Of a stretch of 38,250 nt of DNA, positions 22,021 through 30,686 are shown piece by piece. Positions within the stretch are counted from its first letter, which is position 1, and each line of letters opens with the position of its first letter. A model generated the notes under the pieces. That model was not told the DNA's origin and searched no databases. It saw nothing but the letters and a program-made list of their open reading frames with translations. The translations under genes and the position numbers were made by a program. The stretch lies in the IMG/VR virus record IMGVR_UViG_3300019776_000417, positions 1-38,250 of that record; one strand, written 5' to 3'. The DNA comes from a virus.

Positions 22021-23303
22021 GGGGTATTTCCTTGCGGTGCGGTCGGCTGCTGGTTGGGGTCGAAGATCGTGTCTTCGCCGACGATGGGGGGCAGGCGTTT
22101 GCGGCGGCGCACCTCGTTCACCGGCATCCAGCCTTTGCCGGTGCCCGGGCCACCGAGGGCGGCGCGGTAGTAGGCGGCCTGTGCGGCCAGGTCACCCTCC
22201 ATCAGCGCGCTGCGGTCGAACTCGACGAAGGTGCGCGAGGTGCGGAACAGCTTGCGGTTGATTTCCTGTTCCAATCGGCACAGGTGATGCTCGAGCGTGT
22301 ACTGCACGAAGGACCGACCCATCGATTCGATGCCACTGCCCCAGCTGGTGCTGGCGCTGGTCTCGCCGATCAGGTGAGGAGGTACACCGAAGGCACGCGC
22401 GATGTCGACCACCTGGAACTTGCGCGCATCCAGCAGCTGCGAGTCCTCGGCGGTCAGGCTGATCTGTTCGGCCTTCGTTCCTTCGGTCAGTACCAGGGGC
22501 AACCTGTGGGCGTTGCTGATGCCGGAGTACTTGGCCGCGAAGCTCTCTCGCAGGTCAGCCTTCTGCTTCTCCGTCATGGCCTTTTCGGTCTGCAGGATGA
22601 TCGACGGGTGGGCACCGCCCTGGAAGAAACGGCCGGAGTACTCATCCATTGCCAGAGCGTTGCCGGTGGCATTGCGCGCTGCCCAAGAGATCACCGACAT
22701 GGCCCGCGTGCCGTCGAAGCCGAAGCCCGGGAAGTGCAGCACGTCGTCCTGGTCATAACCCTTGGTCCGGTAGCCATCACTGATGGCATAGATCAAGCGG
22801 GACCCGATCTCGTCGTTGAGCGGTTCGGGCTCGACCGATGCCCAGGGCAACGGGATGATCTCTTTCACGCTGCCATCGGCTCGCCGGCGGAGCAGGCTAT
22901 GGCCGTCACCGCGCAGCAGCAGGTACTGCAGGCGGCTCTCCCAGTGACTGGCTGCCGTGTAGGCCGCCGACGGCTGTTCGTTGAGCAACCACCACAGGGG
23001 GTCGTTCTCAACCTCTTCCACCACATACTGACGGCGGCCGGCGTCCCACTTGCGCTGGTACACGTTCAGCGGCAGCGTGCTGACGCCACCGGCGATGCGG
23101 CTGACACAGGCGTACACCGCGGCCACTCGCATCGCGGAATCGGCGGTCACATGCATGCCCGAAGCTGACGGCGCGCCGCCGAACAGCTCAGTCATGCGCG
23201 CATCGGAGCTGCGATACACGGTGGCGCCGTTGCTGGCGTTCTGCAATGCATTGGCGCGCAGCGAGTCCCAGTAGGCCGGCGCGTGATCGTCGTGAAACTT
23301 CAT
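22017..23303 (-). CDS. Portal protein, HK97 family, 428 aa
   Basis: The sequence carries the HK97-portal hallmarks: AVYACVSRIAGGVSTLPLNVYQR, the clip/stem stretch HSLLRRRADGSVKEIIPLPWASVEPEP, and DDVLHFPGFGFDG. Later it has FFQGGAHPSIILQTEK, LVLTEGTKAEQISLTAEDSQLLDARKF and DIARAFGVPPHLIGE. Twelve copies would form the DNA channel at one capsid vertex. Length is typical. The gene order terminase, portal, protease, capsid is the standard HK97 module, with 4-base overlaps on both sides. Confidence 0.97.
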   Translation of the reverse strand: MKFHDDHAPAYWDSLRANALQNASNGATVYRSSDARMTELFGGAPSASGMHVTADSAMRVAAVYACVSRIAGGVSTLPLNVYQRKWDAGRRQYVVEEVENDPLWWLLNEQPSAAYTAASHWESRLQYLLLRGDGHSLLRRRADGSVKEIIPLPWASVEPEPLNDEIGSRLIYAISDGYRTKGYDQDDVLHFPGFGFDGTRAMSVISWAARNATGNALAMDEYSGRFFQGGAHPSIILQTEKAMTEKQKADLRESFAAKYSGISNAHRLPLVLTEGTKAEQISLTAEDSQLLDARKFQVVDIARAFGVPPHLIGETSASTSWGSGIESMGRSFVQYTLEHHLCRLEQEINRKLFRTSRTFVEFDRSALMEGDLAAQAAYYRAALGGPGTGKGWMPVNEVRRRKRLPPIVGEDTIFDPNQQPTAPQGNTP

Positions 23304-25003
23304 AGCTCGACGAACCCCTGGGAGACTTCATTGCTGACTTGAACAGTCATGGCTCGACCAAGTGCCATGAACAAGGCCACCGGCCCGTCGATCTTGTTCT
23401 CGTCGCGACTCTTGGTGGGGTGCTTCAGACCGCTGAATTTGGACGTCTGCACTTCGACGTTGGACACCATCCAGGTAAAGACAGGGTTGCCGTCGAAGTG
23501 CAGCTTCTTCTCGAGCACCAGGTTCTCGACCTGGATGAGCGGCTGGGTGAAGAACATGGGCGCCTGGCGGATCTCGACCAGCGGCAGGCCTTCTTCGATC
23601 AGCTTGCTGGCGAAGTAGCGCGACAAGGCCGGGTCGAACGGGATCTCGCGCACCTGGTAGTCGGTGCAGTAGCGGCGCAGGTCGTCGGCGATGACGTCGA
23701 AGTCGGTGACGTTGCCGTCCGTCATGATGACGTGGCCGGCACGCGCCCAGCCCTGCAGGTGGGCGTTGCCGCTCTGCTCGATGGCTGCCTCGTTGAGGTA
23801 GAGGCGGGGGAAGAAGTACCAATGGTCATCGCGCAGGAAGACGAGCACCAGGGCGGCGAAGTCCCGCTTTTCAGCCAGGTCCATTCCGATCCAGCAGGGC
23901 TCGCCCATGAAGTCCTCAAGGCGCAGGCCGGTGTCGCCGCACTTCTCCCAGGACACCATGTCCATCCAGGCGCTGGCGCTGCTGACCCAGACGTTCAGGC
24001 GCTTCGTCAGGAAGTTGGCCACGGCGCTGGGCTGGGCCAGGGCCTTCTTGCAGGCGGCCTCGAGGTCGTCTACCTTCACGCTGATGCCCAGGTTGGGGTT
24101 GGCCTTGCGCCAGACGGCGGGGTCATGCCAGATGTCGCCTTCGTCGATGGTGTAGATGCTGGCGAACCAGGTGTCGTCGTCGACGACGCCTTCGAGCACC
24201 TTGATGCTGTAGTCGCGCAGCTCGTAGCAGATGCCGCTGCGGTCGAAGCCGGCGGTGGTGATGGCGCTGATCAGCGGCTGGCTGCGGGCGCCGGTGGCGC
24301 TGTCCAGCACGTCCCACACGGCACGGGTCTTGTGCGCGTGCATCTCGTCGACGCTGCAGCCGTGGATGTTCAGGCCGTCGAGCGTGCTGCCTTCGGCGTT
24401 GAGCGGCTTCATGCTGCTGGCCGAGCCGGGCAGCGTGATGTCGTGCTTGCCCACTTCGACGCCGAAGCGGGCCAGGAACTCCGGCTCACGCAGGGCCATG
24501 TTGCGGGCGGTGTCGAAGACCTCGCGCGCCTGGTCGCCGGTGGTGGCTGCGCTGTAGCAGTGCGCGCCGGGCTCGCCGTCGGCTGTCAGCAGGTACAGCT
24601 GGCGGGCCGCCACGCGGGTGCTCTTGGCGTTCTTGCGCGCCACCTCTTCGTAGCTGCGGCGGAAGCGGCGCAGCCCGGTGTCGCGGTGCTTCCAGCCGAA
24701 GAGGTTGAACTCTTCGAAGCACTGCCAGTCCTCGAGCTTGAGCTTGGCGTACTGGAGCTTGCCGTCGATGTAGACCGGCCGGGCCCACTCGCCCTTGATG
24801 TGCGGCATCAGCTCAACGAAGCGGCAGGCGCGGGCGCCGGCGGCCCGGTCCAGCACGTAGGGCCAGTCGGACGCGCCCGCGCGATCGAGATCGCGCAGGA
24901 AGCGCGCGCACTTCAGGCGCTCCAGGCGGCCAGCCACTTCCTGGCCGCTGGTCACGCGCTGTGCGTAGCCGAGCACGCGCTCGAAGTAGCCAGCCGTGCT
25001 CAC
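23300..25003 (-). CDS. Terminase large subunit, HK97-like, 567 aa
   Basis: This is the packaging motor with ATPase and nuclease domains. A degenerate Walker A lies at residues 123-129 (RKNAKST), as in the HK97/phage terminase-like family. Walker B is at 216-220 (CSVDE, Asp219/Glu220). The coupling motif ISAITTAG follows near 244-251. The RNase-H-type nuclease has IGMDLAEKRDFAAL (Asp375) and a later acidic residue in FDPALSRY. The end block KIDGPVALFMALGRA is the usual C-terminal nuclease signature. The start overlaps the small-subunit stop by 4 bases. Confidence 0.97.
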   Translation of the reverse strand: MSTAGYFERVLGYAQRVTSGQEVAGRLERLKCARFLRDLDRAGASDWPYVLDRAAGARACRFVELMPHIKGEWARPVYIDGKLQYAKLKLEDWQCFEEFNLFGWKHRDTGLRRFRRSYEEVARKNAKSTRVAARQLYLLTADGEPGAHCYSAATTGDQAREVFDTARNMALREPEFLARFGVEVGKHDITLPGSASSMKPLNAEGSTLDGLNIHGCSVDEMHAHKTRAVWDVLDSATGARSQPLISAITTAGFDRSGICYELRDYSIKVLEGVVDDDTWFASIYTIDEGDIWHDPAVWRKANPNLGISVKVDDLEAACKKALAQPSAVANFLTKRLNVWVSSASAWMDMVSWEKCGDTGLRLEDFMGEPCWIGMDLAEKRDFAALVLVFLRDDHWYFFPRLYLNEAAIEQSGNAHLQGWARAGHVIMTDGNVTDFDVIADDLRRYCTDYQVREIPFDPALSRYFASKLIEEGLPLVEIRQAPMFFTQPLIQVENLVLEKKLHFDGNPVFTWMVSNVEVQTSKFSGLKHPTKSRDENKIDGPVALFMALGRAMTVQVSNEVSQGFVEL

Positions 25004-25572
25004 GTGAAGTCCCCAAAGGACATCGGGAGGTCATCGCCCGCCCCGGCAGGCGCATCCGGCTTGGCTGGCGCCGCCGGCTGGCTGCCTTCGAACAGCGTGA
25101 GCTGCGCACGGATGCCGGCCGTCACCGCGGCGCGTGCATCCGGCCGCAGGCCGAAGCTCTTGAGCATTCCCCACAGCTTGGCCTGCTCACGGTTGAGCAC
25201 CTGATAGATCGCCGCCTGGACCTGCAGGCCGTTGGGCGTGCGGTCGAGCAGTACTTCGGCTGCCTCGCGGCCTGCCGCCACCATCTGGGTCTGCCGCGCA
25301 GCGATCGCGCGCTCGATCTGCTCCAGGCGGCCGATGGTCTGGCACATCACCGCGAACGCATCGCGGTCGACCTTGCTCAGCAGGTTGTAGCGCACCAGCT
25401 CGGCGCTGAGTCGGCGCCAGGCCTTCTTCGCCTCGGGCACCAGCCACTTGGGTACATCGGGCACGCCGACCTCGGGCCGGAACATGCCCTGCAGGTCCAG
25501 CGGCCGGTTGCCGCGGTTGCCCTCGAGCAGCTTCAGCTCGACCGGCTTGGGAGCGGGCCCACGCTGGCCCAT
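25000..25572 (-). CDS. Terminase small subunit, P27 family, 190 aa
   Basis: The protein begins with the P27-family signature MGQRGPAPKPVELKLLEGN, followed by WLVPEAKKAWRRLSAELVRYNLLSKVDRDAFAVMC, with a central coiled coil, and NREQAKLWGMLKSFGLRPDAR. It binds the packaging start (cos) DNA and stimulates the large subunit. Together with the upstream HNH gene it indicates cos-type packaging, as in HK97. Overlap with the HNH gene is one base. Confidence 0.95.
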   Translation of the reverse strand: MGQRGPAPKPVELKLLEGNRGNRPLDLQGMFRPEVGVPDVPKWLVPEAKKAWRRLSAELVRYNLLSKVDRDAFAVMCQTIGRLEQIERAIAARQTQMVAAGREAAEVLLDRTPNGLQVQAAIYQVLNREQAKLWGMLKSFGLRPDARAAVTAGIRAQLTLFEGSQPAAPAKPDAPAGAGDDLPMSFGDFT

Positions 25573-26069
25573 CAGGCGGCCCCCACCGATGCCAACATGG
25601 TGGACGACGCCGTGCCCTGTTCACCCAGGCCCGAATTGACCCCCCCCTCCCCCATAACCTGCGCGCGCAGAAAATTGGGGAACCGGCCGGTCCCAGGGGC
25701 GGGGGTGGGGGACTTTTCGGCCCCCCTCCCCTGGCTGCCCTCGCGTGCGCTCTTGGCCTTGTGGCAGGCGCGGCAGATGAGCTGCAGGTTCTGCAGGTCA
25801 TCGGTGCCGCCGCGGGCCTTGGGCAGGCGGTGGTCGACCTCGGTGCCAGGGTGCACCTGGCCGAGCCGAAGCCCTTCCTGGCAGACGCCTGCATCACGCC
25901 GCTTCACCTCTTCCCGCTTCTTGGTCCAGCCGGCACCGTAGCCCCGCTCGTGCCGGCTGCCGCGCCGATCATCACCAAAGCGCCCGGCGTGCTTGTGCGC
26001 ATCGCAGCGCGCGGTGCCGTCAGAGACGAGCACGCCGCACTTAGTGCAGGGCTTGGGGGCGGATCGCAT
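25572..26069 (-). CDS. HNH endonuclease next to the terminase, 165 aa
   Basis: The preferred start is ATG 26069; a TTG two codons earlier is possible. The N-terminus has a zinc-type CTKCG...C.AH motif. The HNH core then reads REEVKRRDAGVCQ, GTEVDHRLPKARGGTDDLQNLQLICRACHKAKSARE, with the catalytic DH and the structural C..C pair. In HK97-like phages this nuclease works with terminase to cut cos DNA. The C-terminal about 45 residues are low complexity and encoded by a G-rich stretch (G5-A-G8 on the coding strand), where a read error could shift the frame. Confidence 0.92.
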   Translation of the reverse strand: MRSAPKPCTKCGVLVSDGTARCDAHKHAGRFGDDRRGSRHERGYGAGWTKKREEVKRRDAGVCQEGLRLGQVHPGTEVDHRLPKARGGTDDLQNLQLICRACHKAKSAREGSQGRGAEKSPTPAPGTGRFPNFLRAQVMGEGGVNSGLGEQGTASSTMLASVGAA

Positions 26070-26153
26070 GGGCAAAAGAAAGCCCCAAGCACGTTGCCGT
26101 GTCGGGGCCAGGAGACCGTCAGCGCCAGATGGTCAGACCACCAGCGTGCCCGA

Positions 26154-26182
26154 AATGTAGCGACTTTCCTAATTCCGTAAAA
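26154..26182 (-). promoter_or_regulatory. Candidate late promoter after the Q-like gene
   Basis: In the 125-base gap before the HNH gene the minus strand has TTTACG (or TTTTAC one base earlier) and TACATT separated by 16-17 bases. Each matches four of six sigma70 consensus positions. The patch is unusually AT-rich for this genome. It lies directly downstream of the putative antiterminator gene and upstream of all head and tail genes, where a lambda-like late promoter is expected. The packaging site (cos) should also lie in or near this gap, but I cannot identify it. Confidence 0.5.
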
Positions 26183-26194
26183 CCCCGCCGCGCA

Positions 26195-26545
26195 TCAATC
26201 GTGCACGCTCAGCAGCCGGGCCAGCTGGGCCTGCGCTGTGCGGATGCGGGCATCCACCGTGGTGGCCTGGCACTGCAGCCGCTGCGCCTGGTCAGCCACC
26301 GGCAGATTGGTGCAGTAGTGCAGCACCAGCGTCGCCTGCATGCGCTCTGACAGCAACAGGATGGCTCGGTGCGTGCGCCTGGCCGTGCTGGGCGCGGCCG
26401 ACTTCATCGTGGGTGTGGTGCCCGGCGTGGGTGGCGTCCACTCCGGGTGCAGCGGGCTCATGGCGCTGTAGCCTGAGCCGTCGCCCACCATCAGCCACTG
26501 CGCCCACTCACGCAGGGCGCGCTCCACCCAGTCAATGCGCGCCAT
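26195..26545 (-). CDS. Q-like late regulator (putative antiterminator), 116 aa
   Basis: The opening MARIDWVERALREWAQWLMVGDGSGYSAMSPLHPEW is a conserved start of phage Q-type regulators in Pseudomonas and Burkholderia phages. The C-terminal half (TLVLHYCTNLPVADQAQRLQCQATTVDARIRTAQAQLARLL) is a sigma region 4-like helix-turn-helix. Q proteins bind near the late promoter and let polymerase ignore terminators. This genome has intrinsic terminators inside its late operon, so such an activity would make sense. The gene overlaps the preceding one by 14 bases and ends before the candidate late promoter. Confidence 0.75.
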   Translation of the reverse strand: MARIDWVERALREWAQWLMVGDGSGYSAMSPLHPEWTPPTPGTTPTMKSAAPSTARRTHRAILLLSERMQATLVLHYCTNLPVADQAQRLQCQATTVDARIRTAQAQLARLLSVHD

Positions 26546-26828
26546 CAGCGGCCTCCGGTGGGCGCAGCACCAGCATCACCTGCGTGGTGGTGATGCGGCC
26601 GCTGATGTACTGGGCGATCACCGGCTCATCGGCCCAGGGCGTGCCCACCGCCAGCGCACCCTCGCTGGCAAAGAACCATCCGGGCGCCTGCTCCACCACA
26701 CCGCGCCGCCAGCACAGCGCCACATGGGCGTCGCCCAGCTGCTTGCGCTTCTCGGCCATCAGCCGCGCCACCCCGGGCATGTGCTGCGGCAGCCAGGCCC
26801 AGCGGCTCTTCTCAGTCCTCTTGTCCAT
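26532..26828 (-). CDS. Conserved phage protein of unknown function, 98 aa
   Basis: ATG 26828 has a GAGG ribosome site eight bases upstream; GTG 26837 is in frame but places that GAGG too close. The pattern SRWAWLPQHMPGVARLMAEKRKQLGDAHVALCW, PGWFFASEGALAVGTP and QVMLVLRPPE recurs just before Q-like genes in related phages. No enzymatic motif is visible. It probably belongs with Q in a late-control unit, judged only by conserved neighbourhood. Confidence 0.75.
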   Translation of the reverse strand: MDKRTEKSRWAWLPQHMPGVARLMAEKRKQLGDAHVALCWRRGVVEQAPGWFFASEGALAVGTPWADEPVIAQYISGRITTTQVMLVLRPPEAADGAH

Positions 26829-26893
26829 CTTGTCCACCTCAATTGCATTGAGTGATGAAATCGTTGCAGGCCCCGCAGGCGCGCGTGTCTGTG

Positions 26894-27021
26894 CAGGCAT
26901 CTGCATGCCTGGCCGCGCTTTGCTGTGGACATCCGGCTGATCGGGCAAAGCTCCGCCAACATCGAGAGGTTCAGCAAAGCCGAAGCTCTCAAGCCGCAGT
27001 GCAAACCACGTGGACACGTGG
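26894..27021. promoter_or_regulatory. Non-coding gap with palindromes and TGTCC repeats
   Basis: The roughly 280 bases between the VapE-like gene and the Q unit hold no credible gene. They contain a perfect CCACGTG-GA-CACGTGG palindrome (27006-27021). On the minus strand three TGTCC units are spaced 8 bases apart around 27011-27033, with a fourth TGTCCAC near 26929-26936. CAGGCAT-CTGC-ATGCCTG lies at 26894-26911. These look like binding sites for a regulator of the Q unit, but no promoter consensus is clear. Confidence 0.4.
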
Positions 27022-27116
27022 ACAGCCGGACATCCAGGCGCGCCTGGTCGCACCCGCGCTACATAGACCCGGCCACGACTGCCCCGACCTTTTCCGCACC
27101 GCCGTGCGATCGCTGG

Positions 27117-29810
27117 TCAGAACGGGCAGTCATCTGCGGCCCCCGCTTGCTCATGGCCCTGCGTGGGCCCGGTTGATCCATCGCTGGCGCCGGGCATGCC
27201 CGTTGCCGTGTCCCTGTCTGGTGGCCGGCGGTACACCCACGGCCGCACCTTGCCCACGCGGCCCGATGCCCGGCCACGCTCCCAGCCCATGCGCCCCAGC
27301 GCCGCGCTGGCCTGCTTGGTCAGCACCTGGGTCTGCTTGTCCACACTGATGCCCAGCGCCGTCAGCAGGTCGGCCAGCGTGATCTCGCTGACCAACGCGC
27401 CGTTCAGCCCGTTCATCGCCACCTTCTGGTGCTCGTCGTACAGGTAGCGCCTGATGGCCGACTCCAGCGCGTTCTCCACCGTGCGCTCGAGCTGTTGCGG
27501 GTCGAACAACTCCACCTGCTCCCGCAGCAGCGGGTGGAACCGCTCGCCCGCGCCCAGGTACTGCAGGGCCTCGGCGAACAGCTGCTCCAGGTTGTCCCGC
27601 AGCCAGGCCAGGTCGATCTGCCCCTGTACCCGCACCGGCCAGAACCGCCGGTTGCCCGTCGGGTCACTGAGGTAGTGCGATTCGTTCGTCGTGCCGATGA
27701 ACACCACCTGCCGCGGGTAGTCCTTCGGCCGCCGGTCAAAGCTGGCGCGGAACCGGTCCTTCTGCGAGCTGATGAACTGCTTCACCTTCGTCACCTCGGC
27801 CCGCGTCAGGCTGTCCAGCTCGCCCCACTCGTACACCAGCACACCCTGCAGGTTCTGGTAGGAGTCCTTGTCGCCCAGCACCAGGCCCGTGTCGGCAAAC
27901 CACTCGCCGCCCAGCAGGCGGGCCAGCGTGCTCTTGCCCAGGCCCTGCCCGCCTTCCAGGATCAGCATGTAGTCGAACTTGCAGCCCGGCACCAGCACCC
28001 GCTGGCAGATCGCCATCAGCACCCAGGTGCCCACACGCGCCAGGTACTTGCCCAGCATGTCGTGGTCCGCAAGATCGTGCAGCCGCGCCGCACGGTCCGA
28101 TTCATCCTCGCCGGCCAGCAGCGCGCCCTCGGTGCGGCAACACCGCAACAGCCAGGTGCGCAGCCGCTTCGTGCCGTCCCACTTGCCACGCAGCGCCTCA
28201 AAGCGCGCCCGCGCCGGGTGGTAGCGGTGGCGCCGCGCCACCATGCTCACCGCCTCTTCCAACGTCTGGCGGCTCATGGGGGGCAGCCAGTGCGTGCGGC
28301 TCAGCCAGTCGCCCAGCTCCAGCTCGTCCGTCTCGTCCCACACCCCGGCCGGCGTGCCCCAGGGCGTGGGCTTGAGCTTCAGCACGTCGTTGGTGAAGTC
28401 GTTGAAGGCGATCACGCCCTGCGCTTCCGGCACCCCCGGCAGCCAGCGCCCGTCGGGCAGCGCCATGCCGTCGATGGCCAGCACCACGTTCTCGCGCGCC
28501 GGCTTGATGGCGCCCTGCGCCGTCTCCAACAGCTTGGCGCGCCAGCCGGCGGCATCCTCCACCTGATCCGCGCCAGCCCCGGATGGCGCCGGTTTGCTTT
28601 TGGCGCGCGCCTCATCGCTCACCGCCACGAACGGCGCCGCCCCGCGGATGAAGTCACGCACCTGCGCGGCCGTCCACCCCTGTTCGATCGCATCGGCAAT
28701 GTCCCAGCCGTCCGACACATTGCCCGGCTGCGGGATCTTGCACAGGTGCACCGTGCAGCCCAGGTCGGCCTGCAGCCGGGTGCCGATGTGCACCATGGCC
28801 TGCATGCCCGGCTGCTTCTCGGGCGGCAACAGCGGCTTGGTGGCCTTGTCCACACCCGCATCACGCTCGGCCTTCGTCAGCCGCTCACGCTGCGCATCAC
28901 AGTCAGGCCACAGGTACACCGTGCGGGCCATCAGCCAGCCCCAGTGCGCCATCGCCCAGGCCTTGCAGCCACCAGGCCAGCTGACGAAATCGAACTCATG
29001 GCCCAGCAGCTGGTGGCCGGCCTCGGCGCACTTCTCGCCCTCCACCACCACCACCGGCAGCCGCCCGCCATCGCTCAGCAGCGTGGCCGGCACGTACAGC
29101 GGCCGCGGCTCGTCCCAGGCCTTCCAGTGCCAGCGCTGCAGGCCCCGGCCGTCGTCCACGTTCTCGCACCAGGTGCGCGCCACCGTGTCCTTCACCAGCT
29201 CGCCGTCCGAGCTGATGCGCTCAAACCGCGCCACGTAGCCGAACAGGTCGCCCTCGAAGCGGTACTCCCAGGTGCGCACCGCGTCCAGCTCCACCCAGGC
29301 GTCGCCCCGCTTCTTGTCCTTGAAGCCGAACTTGAAGTCAGGCCGCGGTGCATGCGGCGGCACCGGCACCACCGCCCGCCACCGCGCCGTGCGCTTGGCA
29401 GGGGCTGGCGCCGGGCCGGGCCCGCTGTCAGCCGCCGGCGCCGGCTCATCGGCCGCCACAGCCGCGCGCGCCGGCCGTGCAGGCGCCTGCACCGGTGGCC
29501 GGTCGCCCGGCCGCTCCCAGCCCAGCTGGTCCATCAGCTCCAGCGCCGCCTGGCCATTGTTCAAGTTGTGGATCCGGGCATACAGGCTGATCAGGTCGCC
29601 GCCCTTGTCCTCATCGGGCGCGGCGTTGTCGATCCACTGGCCTGTGGCCAGGTTCACGTTCGCGCTCTCGCCCGGTGAGCCGTCGAAGTCGCCCACGTAC
29701 CAGCGCCCATTGCGCTCCACCCCATTGGGCAGCCAGCGGGCCACCAGCGCATCGGCCTGCAACAGCAGGGCCGCGGCCAGGCCGGCAAAGTCGATCGGCG
29801 TGCGGCTCAT
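27117..29810 (-). CDS. Primase/helicase of VapE type (TOPRIM plus SF3-like helicase), 897 aa
   Basis: The N-terminal region (about 1-100) resembles phage primase leader domains (NGRWYVGDFDGSPGESANVNLATGQWIDNA). A TOPRIM-like part follows near 190-310, with VVVVEGEKCAEA, VSWPGGCKAWAMA and the metal motif LWPDCDA. The C-terminal virulence-associated E domain has Walker A GGQGLGKST, an acidic Walker B in LVYEWGELDSL, and the sensor FIGTTNESHYLSDPTGNRRFWPV. Together this predicts initiation primase and replicative helicase in one chain, as in many satellite-like elements and phages. It is the main replication gene and belongs to the leftward early operon. Confidence 0.93.
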   Translation of the reverse strand: MSRTPIDFAGLAAALLLQADALVARWLPNGVERNGRWYVGDFDGSPGESANVNLATGQWIDNAAPDEDKGGDLISLYARIHNLNNGQAALELMDQLGWERPGDRPPVQAPARPARAAVAADEPAPAADSGPGPAPAPAKRTARWRAVVPVPPHAPRPDFKFGFKDKKRGDAWVELDAVRTWEYRFEGDLFGYVARFERISSDGELVKDTVARTWCENVDDGRGLQRWHWKAWDEPRPLYVPATLLSDGGRLPVVVVEGEKCAEAGHQLLGHEFDFVSWPGGCKAWAMAHWGWLMARTVYLWPDCDAQRERLTKAERDAGVDKATKPLLPPEKQPGMQAMVHIGTRLQADLGCTVHLCKIPQPGNVSDGWDIADAIEQGWTAAQVRDFIRGAAPFVAVSDEARAKSKPAPSGAGADQVEDAAGWRAKLLETAQGAIKPARENVVLAIDGMALPDGRWLPGVPEAQGVIAFNDFTNDVLKLKPTPWGTPAGVWDETDELELGDWLSRTHWLPPMSRQTLEEAVSMVARRHRYHPARARFEALRGKWDGTKRLRTWLLRCCRTEGALLAGEDESDRAARLHDLADHDMLGKYLARVGTWVLMAICQRVLVPGCKFDYMLILEGGQGLGKSTLARLLGGEWFADTGLVLGDKDSYQNLQGVLVYEWGELDSLTRAEVTKVKQFISSQKDRFRASFDRRPKDYPRQVVFIGTTNESHYLSDPTGNRRFWPVRVQGQIDLAWLRDNLEQLFAEALQYLGAGERFHPLLREQVELFDPQQLERTVENALESAIRRYLYDEHQKVAMNGLNGALVSEITLADLLTALGISVDKQTQVLTKQASAALGRMGWERGRASGRVGKVRPWVYRRPPDRDTATGMPGASDGSTGPTQGHEQAGAADDCPF

Positions 29811-29888
29811 GCAGCGCGGCCCAATCGAGGGCGGCAGGCCATCCGGGGCCTCAGCCCAGGCATCGAACAGGTCATGCTGCAGATCCCT

Positions 29889-30200
29889 CTAGCTGCACCA
29901 GCCGCGCACGACGCTGGCCAGGCCGGTGGCGCCAGCGGCGCGTTCGTTGTCGCGGTGCAGCACGGCCAGCTCAGGCAGTGCGTACAAGGCCACCCAGCGC
30001 CGGCTGTGCGCCCGCTTCTCCTGGCCCACGCCCTCCAGCGCGCCGGCGCGGGCCATGTTCTCCACCGTGCGCCGGGCGGCCAGGTAGCCCACCTGCGCGC
30101 GCTCGGCCAGGTCGTGCCAGCTGAAGCAGCCCTGCTGGGCCTGCAACTGCTCGGCCGCCGTCAGCAGCGCCTGGCGAATCTCACCCTGCGGCCGCATCAA
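29889..30200 (-). CDS. Winged-helix-like DNA-binding phage protein, 103 aa
   Basis: The pattern IRQALLTAAEQLQAQQGCFSWHDLAERAQVGYLAARRTVENMARAGALEGVGQEKR reads as a winged helix-turn-helix with its recognition helix near LAARRTVENMARAG. A beta wing follows (RWVALY). The C-terminus is short. Such proteins sit between the CII-like regulator and the replication gene in related phages; targets are unknown. It overlaps the preceding gene by 4 bases and is separated from the VapE-like gene by 78 bases. Confidence 0.75.
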   Translation of the reverse strand: MMRPQGEIRQALLTAAEQLQAQQGCFSWHDLAERAQVGYLAARRTVENMARAGALEGVGQEKRAHSRRWVALYALPELAVLHRDNERAAGATGLASVVRGWCS

Positions 30201-30580
30201 GCCGCCTTGCGCCGGCCAGCGCGGTCAGCCTGCACCTCTTCCAGCACCGTCAGCTGGCACTGGCTGGCCAGCCACTGGCTGATGACCGTGTTGCCCAGCA
30301 CCCGCTCCACCTCGGCGATGTGCCGGGCAGGCAGCTCGCGGCGGTTGGCGTGCACGCTGAAATAGTCGCTGACATGCGTGGCGTACAGGTCCGTCTGGTC
30401 AGCCAGGCTGCGGCGGGTGAGGTTGCGCACGGCGCGCAGCTTCCAGGCCAGCCGGCAGGCGTGGCGGTAGCTGGTGATGCCCTGCACCACGGCCGCCGGC
30501 ACCACCAGGCGCTGGGCCTGCACCACGCCGCCAAACAGCGCCAGATCGGCCTGGCGTCCACCGCTATAGGGAGAACTCAT
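30197..30580 (-). CDS. CII/Cro-like helix-turn-helix regulator, 127 aa
   Basis: ATG 30580 is preferred; upstream frames run through a terminator. The core (AWKLRAVRNLTRRSLADQTDLYATHVSDYFSVHANRRELPARHIAEVERVLGN) is an XRE-type HTH of about 55 residues. The tail ISQWLASQCQLTVLEEV is common to phage regulators that follow the Cro-like gene. By position it matches lambda CII or a replication control protein. A tR1-like terminator lies between the Cro-like gene and this one. Confidence 0.78.
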   Translation of the reverse strand: MSSPYSGGRQADLALFGGVVQAQRLVVPAAVVQGITSYRHACRLAWKLRAVRNLTRRSLADQTDLYATHVSDYFSVHANRRELPARHIAEVERVLGNTVISQWLASQCQLTVLEEVQADRAGRRKAA

Positions 30581-30654
30581 CGGGTTACCTGTTGAGTTAC
30601 CAGTTGCAGCGGGGCGCCAATAAAGGCATGCGCGGCAGCCGCCACCAACCCCTG

Positions 30655-30686
30655 AAGAAAAGCCCGACCAGCCGAGGCTGGCCGGG
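30655..30686 (-). terminator. tR1-like intrinsic terminator in the leftward early operon
   Basis: On the minus strand CCCGGCCAGCC pairs with GGCTGGTCGGG (one mismatch) across a short CTC loop, then CTTTTCTTC follows. It stands between the Cro/YdaS-like gene and the CII-like gene, the place lambda uses for tR1. Passing it would require antitermination or leaky termination. Confidence 0.8.

Noticed and set aside
23339-25204. A 621-codon plus-strand frame opposite the terminase genes
   Set aside because: Antisense to the terminase large subunit, with low-complexity Val/Ala/Gln/Asp content typical of reverse-frame shadows.
25640-25653. C8-T-C5 homopolymer in the HNH gene as a programmed slip site
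   Set aside because: The HNH core is complete before it and the following frame reads through to a stop coupled to the terminase gene. It is better viewed as a possible read-error spot than as a functional signal.
27429-29678. A 749-codon open frame on the plus strand opposite the VapE-like gene
   Set aside because: Its product is Arg/His/Pro/Leu-rich with no fold pattern, and it lies exactly antisense to a gene with clear TOPRIM and Walker motifs. In GC-rich DNA long antisense frames are expected.
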